DNA from: Manduca sexta | Taxonomy: Eukaryota; Arthropoda; Insecta; Lepidoptera; Sphingidae | Assembly: GCF_014839805.1 (NCBI RefSeq) | Contig: NC_051130.1 | Coordinates: 8,432,001-8,496,000 of the forward strand | Length of the DNA: 64,000 nucleotides | Direction of reading: 5' to 3' | In this document: in pieces, positions 13,501 to 25,500 of the stretch | How the letters are laid out: every line of letters begins with the position of its first letter | Position numbering within the stretch: position 1 is the stretch's first letter | Made by a program: the position numbers and the translations under genes | Notes under the pieces: model-generated | Databases searched by the model: none | What the model saw: only the letters and a program-made list of their open reading frames with translations | What the model was told of the DNA's origin: nothing

Positions 13501-16500
13501 CTTTCACAATGCTCATCGCGTGCCAAGAGACCATTCGCACAGATATTATATTATTTAAAATGCTGGATTATATTTGAGTCGTAATGTAGCGTTGAAAACT
13601 CGTAATTGACAGAATTCTTTTTTTTATATATATAGTTGCAATGGAATAGGCGTTTGTCTTCCATCTCACCTGATGGAAAGTGTAGATGAAGACGAAGGTG
13701 GTACACGCCCATCCAAAAGAAAGTAAGACGTGATATAAATGCAATTTTGATATAATCTGAATTGGTAAACTAAGAATTAATGCTGCGATATAATTTTAAA
13801 ATGTTTTTTTTTTCCTTTATGTAATTACAATAATATCATTGGCTTTTAATTACAGACATAATAGTATTTATAAAAATGTAAGAACAAGCATTTATGTGTG
13901 CACTAATGGGCCGTTTTCAATAAATAATGCTAGTCTTAATATTTGATCAATAAACCAATCAAAATTACATTTATAAACATGTAAAAAAGAACCATGTACG
14001 GATGTTCTCTTTTTGTGATGGTTTGAAAAAAAGATATTGAGATTGTTTATTGAAAACAACGGTAAGATTAGACAATATTATACAGGAAAACAAATATAAT
14101 ATTTTTAACAAAAATATTTGTTCCCAATTTTTTGTTGTTTTTCATTCCCAAATTTTTTTTAGGCAATAGGAATTTTTATTCTTTGTAAGACATTGTTATG
14201 ATAGCCACATAATATCATGTTAATAGGATATATTATAAAGCTGTCAAGAAAGTGCATGCTTAAAACGTGCTCACCCGAGAATTGGGTTTTGCCCAGCCCC
14301 AGGATGTTGAGTACTTTTGAAACCAACAAAATTATCAAATCTACAATTCCAAGGACACGGAAGTCCGCTCCCCCTGAAAAATGACTGGCTACGAAAATTG
14401 TTACATTGACCTGTCAATATATCTTATTGGCCTCTGGTTGCAAGTGAAACTTGACAAGTTAATATTAGAAAGTGTATTGTGATGAGTCGACGTCTGTTCT
14501 GAGCCCTTTTTGCGCTATCATCGCGATAAGATCGTCGCGTGCCCCAGGCTGGGGCCTGATAACATACCTGTCTGTAACGTGACACGGGACTACAATGTTA
14601 ATCGAAACTTGTATTGAGAAATGATCAATCTATCCAAGATTCAGATATACGTATCGTAAAACTAATCGCTATGTGGTTTACAAATCCCGGCAATAAATTA
14701 AAAAGAAACTCAATAATTATGTCAACCAAAGGTGAGAAAACAACGCGCGAAATCAAAACATTCAAGATGTTCAACATAACAAATGGCTATAGGAAATCTT
14801 ATTTTGATTTGAATCGCGACAGAAACTGGGAGATTGCCAGGCTGTTGATGGCGCGTGAAATTGACACAATTAGTTACTTTGAAAGAAAACTGTTGATATT
14901 CACACATTCCCACATTCGTAAACATTGAGCGATTCGGACATATTAATGCGTACCTTAGTGACCAGTGGATGGCAGACACAAATTGTATGTTAAAAAATGT
15001 ATAGAAATCGTTCGGCTGCATTTGTCACGTGCAAGGACATCGTGAGTCACTCCGAGCCATATAGACTGACGTGATATATGTTTATTCTACTTCGGACATC
15101 GTCACTAATGTTTGTATTGGACTGTAGTGGTGAACTAATAAACCACTTGCCACTTTCCCTTTCGATTCTGTAGTAATCCAAATTATAATTCCTATTTACT
15201 GTATTCCTATTACTTTCCTGTAAATATTGTTAAGATATGTGTGATAATTAATGCATAAATCGCTTCAGATGTGGATGTAAATTGGCAGTCAGATAAGCCA
15301 ACCTTGGACTAATGTATTTAGTACTTTTTAACGAAATAAGATTTCTACGAAAGGAGCAGTTAGTCATAAAATTGATAACCCCAATGGTGAAGTAGGGAAA
15401 AGTTAAACTAACCGCTCGTTTCAGTAGCTTATTTTTATCCCATGTTGTCATGGATTTTCCTAAATAATGTTAATTTTCATGGCGCGGTACGATACATTTG
15501 TTTCTGCATTTAATTCTAACAAACATAAACAACCACACATTTTCACAGATTTTCTCATTTATAATAGAAGTAAGATGTAGTGCTATTTAAGAGACTGAAC
15601 TCATGATATTAAATATTTTTCTAAAATCAATAATTGAATAAGGATTCTTTATTTCCTTCGGTATGGTTGCACATTGCAAGTTCATACTTTATTTAATGTT
15701 TCAAAGTATAAAAACGTGCTTGAGAAAATGTAGCACACGAGACTTAGATGTTCCGTTAAAACAAATTCATGGTCAGATGGGCAGCTACGCCCCCAGCACG
15801 GCGGAGCCGCGTGATACACTTATTAACTTCTGGACACAATATGTTGCCGACACCATAGTCATATGTTTCATTCGAGACTATTACTATCATCGATATATAT
15901 GTGCTACGTACTAGACTTGACGTTCCGAACATTCCTTGTATTCAACTGAATTGAACTGCAATCCATTCAAACTAACTTTAGTATGGTCAATATTAACAGC
16001 TTGTGGTTGTGTACGGAGTGGCGGTCATGATATAAGAATTCGAGTCTAAGTGTAAAATTGGATTTGTATAAAGAATATTAGTCAAATAAGTAAAATTATT
16101 TGTTGTTCAAGTGAATAAATAGATTATAAGTGACGTTTTGGTTGCCATTTTAGTTCAGATTCTGAACAAATAGTTTATATGGACGTTCGTGTCTATAGAA
16201 TATACGTCAATGATTACGATCATATATGCCACTAGATTTTGCTCGTGGCTCCATCATTGTTAACGGCCATTCTCTATCACTCACTGGTAATGTAGCTTTT
16301 AACAAACGTTTTCAATAAGCGATCTCAATCTGAATCTTCAATCCGATTCCGAGAATGAACCAATCAAAATAACTCATTTGTAAATATGTAAAACAAACTG
16401 ATCTGTTTAGTCCATTTTTGATATAGATCGATAAAAGCGATTGAGATCGTTTATTAAAAATGGCGGTCAGTGAGACTTTCCAAAATTGTTTAAGTAGATT

Positions 16501-19500
16501 TTGAAAACATCGATAATTTTTTTTTAATCGGAATTCCTTTTTAAGAAATAGTTTAAATAAAAAATAAACGTTAAGTTTAATTTATAATTGTCATACAATT
16601 TGTCCTACTGGCCCTATCAATAGTTAGATAATGAGAACCTCTTCCCTTTTTTAAAGTCGGTTAATAAATACAGTAAACATATTATTCTCAGCACTTCCAC
16701 AAACTTGGATCTGGTAGTAAATTAATTTTGTATTAACAATTAATATCGACGTATAAAATTAATGCAATAACTAAATCGCATTTTTACATAAAGCAACAAA
16801 AAATCAATGTTGTTTTAATTTAATAAGCCATATTCTGTTCAGGTTTTATGACAGGCAATGAAAAATGAGATCAAGTTATTAGCCAAGTATAATGACTTGA
16901 TACCTGTCAAAAGGGATGCAAGTTTTTCTGTAGATTAAACTTGAGAACAAATATTTATTGGTTTTTGGAGTTTAGAGTCTTCAGAATTTCAAGATTAGCT
17001 AAATTGTTAGCTTAATTGATTAGCTAAATGGTCAAATGATATATACGAATTTGCTAATTCTTAAAGATTTTGTAATAATAATCTATTTATCTTGGAAAAA
17101 GGACCTTCTTTATATAGATTTACGCGTACAATGCGTGCGAGAGTTAGCTTGAAATTAAATTTTAATTTACAGCAAACTGCATTCCCCCACTATTCTAACA
17201 AATTATATATGAACTATTAATTAAACTAATCATCAAAAACCACAACTTAGAATTGCAAAAAGGGGCCTTGTATCGTAAAATGGTAAATGTTAAAATAAAT
17301 CGAAATGTCATCACTCCAGGAGATATTTTATGAGTCAAAATTATATAACACACACGCGCTCCTTAATCCCCGAAGGGGTAGGTAAAGATGCATTCAGAAC
17401 ACGCACTTTTCGCCATGTCCGTTCCTTCCCATGGTGTGATAGGGCCTTGATTGCTCAAATTACAGACTGAGAGCTGATACTGAGCAGAAAAACGCAATAT
17501 CGCTTGGCCCGGCCTGCTTCTCGGACTTGGGACCTCAAGTGTCATGTAACCATGTAAAATACTTAGTGTGTGAAATAATATCAGTATGTTATCAATAGAT
17601 AGGTGCATACATATATTTATGCATAGGTTTATTGCCATTATAGCTAATCTTCTATCATATTATTATGTCAGAGTTATGATTTACATTATAATTTAATTTT
17701 AATATAAGGATCATAGTTACCACAATGTTTATTTGTCACTGAGACAGTAATAAAAAGCCTGATGTGCTAGAACACGTAATATGATCAAATCCCTCTTGAG
17801 GTATGAGTTTTGGTTGTACTTAACTGGTCTACATAGTTTTGATAAATTTGTGTTCTGAGGCTTTGATTACAAAAATGATTTCAATATTTTTATCCATAAT
17901 AATGTTTTGTGTGTCTTAGATCTGCCAAATACTATTAAAATAGCATAGTTTATCTTTATTAATATAATAAAAGAAAAAGAAATTTTATGATTTTGTCCTT
18001 TACACTTTTACAAATATATTATTTAACCAATTTTGATGAAATTTCTATGGAGTATGCTTGAACCCTAACAACATAGGTTTTTTTTAATATTTGTTAACTC
18101 TCTTCAACACCGGCGAAACCGCGAGCAAAAGCTCGTTAAATGCATATTAAGAAGATATAAAAACAATTTTACTGAGAGCAAAGATAATAAATGTCACACT
18201 ATCAAATATTTATTGCAATATTAATATCAGAATGCCAATTTTACGACATGACCATGTTAAATTACACAAACAGGGGAGTTGATTGGTTTTTCAGAGTTTA
18301 TCATCGATTTTGGTACATATGGTCAAGTGACACTTGCAATCAGTCATAGAGTTAGAAAGGATGTTGAAAATTGCAAAAGTGTATAGAATAAACTTGAGAA
18401 CATATGAATGTAAAATACCAAAACATAAATAAAATATTAATTTATGAAAATCCTATAATGATACATGGATATATGAATCATATTTGTCCCTGAGTGACTA
18501 ACTCTTTGTGACTTTGCCAAGCATAAACAGTAAAAGAAATTTAGAACAAATATTTTTTCCTTTTAATGTAAATTAGTATTTAGTTAATAAAATGTTTCTA
18601 ATTAAAATGAGATAAGTGGACAAATACATAACAACAGACAATGATTGTCTTTTGTTGTTGATAGTCTTATGAAATTGTGTTTAATTTTGTTAACCAACTT
18701 CAAAAAAAAAAGAGAAGGTTCTCAATTTGACTGTAATTTTTTGCAACAAATATTCTTTTGTAACAAGACGAAGTTTATATTATTTTAATTAAATATTTTC
18801 TATTTATATAAAGTTAAATTAAACATACAAATCCTTATAAGGTAATTATTTCAAATAAATATACATGGTTATATAATAGTATAGGTTTAAAAGTAATATA
18901 GATGTTTCTACTGATAACACAGATTATAAGTATATTTTTGGAGCAAATCAAGATCAATGCAATTCATATACATATTTGCAATCCCATTATGAAACATTAG
19001 TAATTACATATTCACATGAATGTAAGTTGATTTGTTATTAGTTGAAACTATGCATTACTTTGACATACTACAGTTTTAACATATTCTATCCAAGCTGATA
19101 TAAGACCACTATTTTGCAATAATATAGGGCTTAAAAATGTTGTAAATATTTGTTTTCAATGCCTGCTTGTTTTTAATCAATTTTATTTATTTAAGTAAGA
19201 TTGTTGATTTGCATTGGGTTCTTTTCACTCATATTTTTTTAGTTTTATGCTAATAAACATTATTAGTTAAAAAGACAAATATTTTCATAAGGATACTTAA
19301 TCACAGGTGTTAGCTATTACAATTTCTAGGTATTGTTAAGTCTACATCATCCTAGAGCATTTGAGTATGATCTTAATGAGAAATAATGATTATAGCTTCT
19401 AATTTAATTATATAAGAGCCATTTTTGCATTGTGTTACTAAATGAAACCACAAGGTCATCTTTACTTCTATCATTAGTCCAAAAATCATGTATAAGTAAA

Positions 19501-22500
19501 AAATATTTTTGCCAAACATCCCAGTTTGTTTTAATTTTGTTTTTATTATTTTTATAATTTATGTGCTAATGTGATGCGCAAGTGTATTTTTAACTGAAAG
19601 TCTGAGTTAGCTGCTCCAACAAATTCTGTTTTGTTTTCGTTTCACAATATCCTGAAGGTACAGACAAATTTTGATATAGGGCCCTTCTTAGGCAAGCTAC
19701 GCCAGTGCCAGCAGCCCTTTGTGTGTTAATGTGAAAACTTTGAATGTAGACATTGATGAAGAAAAGAAGAAGAAGCAAACATGAAGAACCTCCAAACCTC
19801 AATGCTATAGCAAAAAGGACTGATATCACCAGTTAGGTTCAAATGTCATACAAGCTAATTTTAATGGACCAATGGTTTGTGCTTTCCATCCCATATAACA
19901 CACAATCCTTGGGTGTCTCTAGTTTTTTAAATCATCAAATTTGTGCAGTTCATATTGTCAGTTATAAACAAAATGTATTTATTATCTTAAGCTTATTTGT
20001 ACACCATTTATTTGAATGTACTAAATAATTCTGCTTTCCGGATTATTAGAAATGTCTCATTTGTTGTCAATATACTCCAAGTACTTTAACATGAAAAACA
20101 ATTGTATAAAGCATGGCTCATAGTGGTAATAGTATTGTCATATGAATATAGAGAACACATTTATTGAAGCTTTACACATGTTGAGTTTGACCATTACTCT
20201 CAAAACATTGGCACAGCTTCAACAGAATGTCAACAGGTAAAATGTGATCAATGTAATGAATTACCAATGGAATACAATTGTATACAATTTTATTCATTTT
20301 GTACTTTGTGATTGGTTTCTTATTTATCTCAGTTTTTAAGCAATAGGAATGTTGATATTGTTTTTAAGTGTTGTTTTAATTAATTTAGTAATATTGTGTA
20401 AATATAGTTGATAAAGCTAAATTTATTTACAGCGTTTTATGGGAACATATTGTATTAAACCCATATGTAAATTGATAGTTCTTTAAGTGTGAGAGGGTGG
20501 TATTTCATCAAAAGCAATTTATATATTCTACTAATAATATTTGAAATTTAATTTTATATATTCAGTTCATAGAGTTAACATGACAAATAAAAAAAACTTA
20601 CATTTAGTTAGGTATGAAACCATAACTATAGAATTAAAGTCATGTAGTTATTGGTTTTATTTTCCTGTTTTATCGTAACACTTTGATTCACCATTGCAAA
20701 TTCCTGTTTGATAAACCATTAATAATTCAGATGTTACATGATTTCCTTATAATTGTAACAAAGTTTACCTAGAGAAATGTTCTGGCTTCAGTTACATTGA
20801 AACAGTCACATTGTTTGATTCATTATGAATTAGGATCGTGTTTGATACAAAATATAACATCAGTAATTACTCATTGTCTTTTACATTTTGCAAATCGGAC
20901 TTTCGGTCCTGGGTCCCAAAACTCTTTTTACTCCTAAATCCTTTGGGATTTGTCATTGACAATTGATTCTAGACAATGTTTTTTCTGTTTTCTGGAATAG
21001 TTATTATCATAAAATATTTATGTAAACAGTGCAGCATCATCTACGATATAAAAGCAAACACTACAGTAATAATTTTTGTTAAAGTATCCAAAACTTAAAT
21101 GTTTTTCATACAATTTGTGTGAACTGATAGTCATTTGGTATAATATTGCATATACTTACTGAAAAAAACACATAGCAGATATAAAAATAATTATGGTATT
21201 TGTATGCATGACAACTGCCAGCCAGAACATGAGCACTTTATGTTTTGTAAAAAAACTAGCTGTGTATGGATGTATATAACTATGTATGTACGTATGTATA
21301 ATAAGATAATTTTTATAGCCTCTGATAGGATGTGTCAATCAAAAGCATAACATATGGCTTATTATGTAAATTTATACACTTTACGGAAATACGAGACATA
21401 AATGTAGTGCCTAAGTACGGCATTTTTTAATAACGATATACATCTTGAAATCTTCAACATTATGAGAAATACAATGTTAAGATATCGCGGTATAGAGTTC
21501 GCATTGATATGTTCAAAATTGCTTAACCAATAGACACTTTCATTTGCGCACGGAACTACATTGCACATTGGCATAACGATTAGTTTGATTTCAAGAGAAA
21601 GCTGGGTAGTGATAAGTGTAACCATTTCTTTTATTATATCGATGTTACTATGCGCGTCAGTATCTAAAATACAAAATAACGAAACGTTGGTCGAAATCGG
21701 CGTTTCATTGACGGCACGGATTGAATATGTTCAAATAACGCTACAATGGCAGCATTAGGTGGGTGCGGCCGTGAGTCTGCACGGTATATCGTATCAATAC
21801 CATACCTAGCAACAACAGTTTGATATCTTTGGACGCCTGGATGCCATCCTCTTTCAAGTTCCTCTCGATCAATTTGCTGCGAGCGGCCGCCGCGCGCTCC
21901 TCGGCCGACTGGGCGCACCCCATGTCGGCAGCTGTCCTGCTGCCTGTGCTCCCCCCGACTCCCGAGCCGGGCGCGCTTTCACCGCTCCCTCTGCATGCGC
22001 TCCGCACGTGTCCTGCCGCTCCGGCTTGACCGGAGCCACCCTATACGACGATAGCACCCAACACACAGTAACCTAACAGTACCACTTATCACTGTTCGTA
22101 CTCTATCCAACAACACTCTACCCGGCTCGACGATCACACTGTCGACGATGCAACAATTTTATACTTCACCCGGCACGAATTACACGTAACGGCGGCGAAC
22201 ACTTTAATTGATTTTACAAAATCGTTTAAATACGAGATAATGGCGGCCGGATGACAAGCACCAACTCCGCTCCGTGACGGCGACCGCGCCCCGCTCGACT
22301 GACGTTCGGGTGCGTTCGGAATTCTTCGTTCGAGCTCGCTCACACATGCGTGAAAGCGTCATACGCGAAAGAGAACAAAAGCAATGCGCTAAAATCATAA
22401 ATTGGTCAAAGACAATTTTTCTTTTTTTATACAAGTACCGGTAATTTTAAAATATAAATTAAAACAGCGAAAAATAATATATATTTTTGGTTTCCAGATA

Positions 22501-25500
22501 TCTTAACAAGAACAAATATTACAATTTATATTGTTTATGTATAGTATGATTTGACTTCGTCTTACTCTTAGTTATATATTACTTATAGGTATTAAAATTA
22601 TAAATGATAAAATTTCTAAGAATGCTTGTATTTGTCGAACGAAAAAACATCGAAGCCGCTGATGATTTTAAATAAAATTTAGCACACCGAACATAATATG
22701 TACCATATTTTTCATTATTTTATACTTAGGTAAAATTGTATTCTGGTAATTTAATATTGAGGTAATATACTTATTTATTCTGATTTTTTAAATGGATGGC
22801 GCTACCATCGTGGTACAGATGGTGCTCTAGATCGCTGCAATAGTGATTTGTTTGGGAAAGCGCTTAGCATATTATTATAAGTAGCTTCGTTACTTTTAAT
22901 CCTGTCTTTTATGCAGGGGAAGCTGCGAGCAACATCTAGTATTCCATAAAAAGTAGTTTTAATTTATTAAATTGTATAGCTTTCGACAGTGGACAGTCAA
23001 TATTTAAGTACATTTTTATAAGTAAATTCATTATTATAAGAAATGATATTGTTTATAACAAACTTTAATGTACTGTAGCTATAAAAAGAGCACCATAAAA
23101 AATCGAAGAATATAAATAGGTACCTAAATCACTAAGTAGGTATAAAAGTAATTAATATATAAAATATTATAATTAATAGTACTTACATAGAGTAAGAGAA
23201 ATGGTGAAAATTTAAACATTGCATAAGACAAAATTTAGGTGAAATACATTTTGTACCTTTGACGATAGGGAATCAAAAGAAGCAGCTTTTGGGCATACAT
23301 AAGGATTTGAATCAATAGAATACAGGTACAATTCCAATTTCAAATGACTTTAATTTAAAAAAAAAATGTGACATAATACTTATAACATTTATTTCTGAAA
23401 AATTGCAAATTTTTACTTCGATTGTCTTAAAACTTCGACGTTATCTTAGTATGTTTTTATAACTAATTTTAGTTATAGGATCACGCGACGTAATTTTTAA
23501 ACAATAATTTAGTTAATTCGTTTGTTAACACGTGATTTTTTACTTCTATTTTTCTTATATTAATACGTATTCAGTTTAATTTTTGTACCTGATCCGACCC
23601 ATGGGTATAATAAATTAAGGATAACTACCGTGTCATTAAAGAAGCTACGTGATTTCTTTCGTGAAATGGACTCTACACTGGACTTTATGAAAGTCAAATG
23701 TAGAATACCTACCTACTGATTTACTAAGTCTTAGCACCCCTCATTGGTCATTTGAATTATGGCTCATCATATTGTAAGTAAGTACATTGGTTGAATCCAG
23801 AAGTCAGAATGTAAGCACTGCAACCAATCGAAACCAGCCGTATAGGCCAGGCCTTAAGGAGAGGGGGGGGAGGTCTTTATCCACTGTCCAGTGCGCCAGA
23901 ACTTAGAGCGGGCACAACAGTCCAAGAGGGCGCTAGAAGCTCAGGTTCGAATTGAGCGTCTATATTCTGATTAGAGTGTTGAAGAGTCAATGATATAAGA
24001 TAAGGTTTTTGCCAGAAAAATACTAATGTGACGTTAAAAAAAGGTTGCCGGTGATTTCGCATATTCAATACGTTGCTTATGTTCCTAATTTTTTTTTTTG
24101 TAATTTTGTTGAGTGAAATTCATATTTAAAATAAGAATACATCCGTCACCAAATAGAATCAAGATAGTTTGAAGCCGGAAATCATGTTAATTGGTCGTAT
24201 TAAAATTTCTTCAGTCCTTCCTTTCTTAATAGACCTACGTAATATCTAGCAACATGTCTCAAGTTTGGTCGATAGAGAATACATGAGTTTTTAAAACGGG
24301 TGTGTTCACTCTATATCATCACTTATGATTTAAAGGGCAATAGAAACCTAGCGCAGTGTTTAAATTATGATTGCTATTGCGTAGACAGGTATTAGCTTAA
24401 ATTATCCTTCCACGTCTGAGATAATCCAAAATATTTTCAGATAATTAAGACCTTTTTTTTAAGTTACCACGTTATTTTACTTCTTACTTTTTATTTTACT
24501 AGAAATATGACGAATGCGAATGTGTGTAAAAGGGTTTGGATGTTTAAAGGTTTGTTAAAAGTAAACTCAGAAATAGCTGAACGGAGCTGATTGAAATTTG
24601 GCACACGAATACTACCACGTCCTGGATTATCATATAGGCTATATTTTATCACGGCAATTAACTGACATAGAATGTATAATTTTTTTAAATCTGGAATCTT
24701 TTTAAAGCAAAGGCTTTTCACGCGGTCGAAACCATGACTAACAGCAAGTAGGTAAATAAGTTAAACTCTCAACTCATAAGAACCTCCGAAGAGTGTATAG
24801 GCACGCACTAAGGTAATTTTCAATATGGCATCCGTCCAATCCACGATCTTGGTATGATTGAAGTCAAATTGATCGCGTAATTGGTGGATTGCTAAGCCAG
24901 AAATATTTGATAAAACCGTGATTCAAGACTAGATGACTCATCAAAGTAAAGGCCTAAACATCCGGCTAAATCGGACCAGGGCCGTAGCTAAGGAGGAGGG
25001 GGGGCATTATAGGGCAATGCCCTACCTTAAAATACTAATGCCCTATCTAAATAATCAACAAAATTTTACATAACTACTCAATCAAAATATATGGACCAGC
25101 GGGATTTTAATTTCGCGATTTGGAGGTTGGTCCCATAGTAAGCATTGTTCGTATTGATGGGTGGAATAACCCCCTTTCCAGATTTAAGGGAATTTTGTTA
25201 CATTCTGTATATTACCCTAACAATCAAGAAAATCAAAAATCGATTGACCAGATCAGATCTACTTACATTTTTGCTTCCGCCCTAGCTGTAACCGCAGCTG
25301 CCTTACCTTAAATTCATGTCTAGCTACGGCTCTGAATCGGACCTTCAGGCTTTTTAAAGTTCGTGAACTGGTTGCCGGGAAATTCTCCACTTTCATAAAA
25401 CTAAAATGTTTCAGCAACTTTAACAATTATAGCAATTGTTAGTTTCATATTAGTATAGTGTTTCTCAGCAACAAGTTGACAGCGTCTGAGTTGGACATTG

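Larger units (their letters stand above)
10584..21805. other. Go-alpha intron 1 (proximal form)
   Basis: An 11.2-kb intron between the proximal first exon and exon 2. Contents seen: a 1.16-kb TIR element (10918-12080), an old repeat remnant near 13640-13722, two copies of a foldback family (13911-14062 and 16306-16466), a SINE (17356-17545) and a retroposon tail (18000-18142). The stretch from 18.2 to 21.8 kb is AT-rich with no recognisable feature. Confidence 0.55.

Noticed and set aside
14614..15021. Overlapping frames of about 100 residues on opposite strands
   Set aside because: Both are AT-rich and without similarity to anything known. They lie deep in a Go intron.
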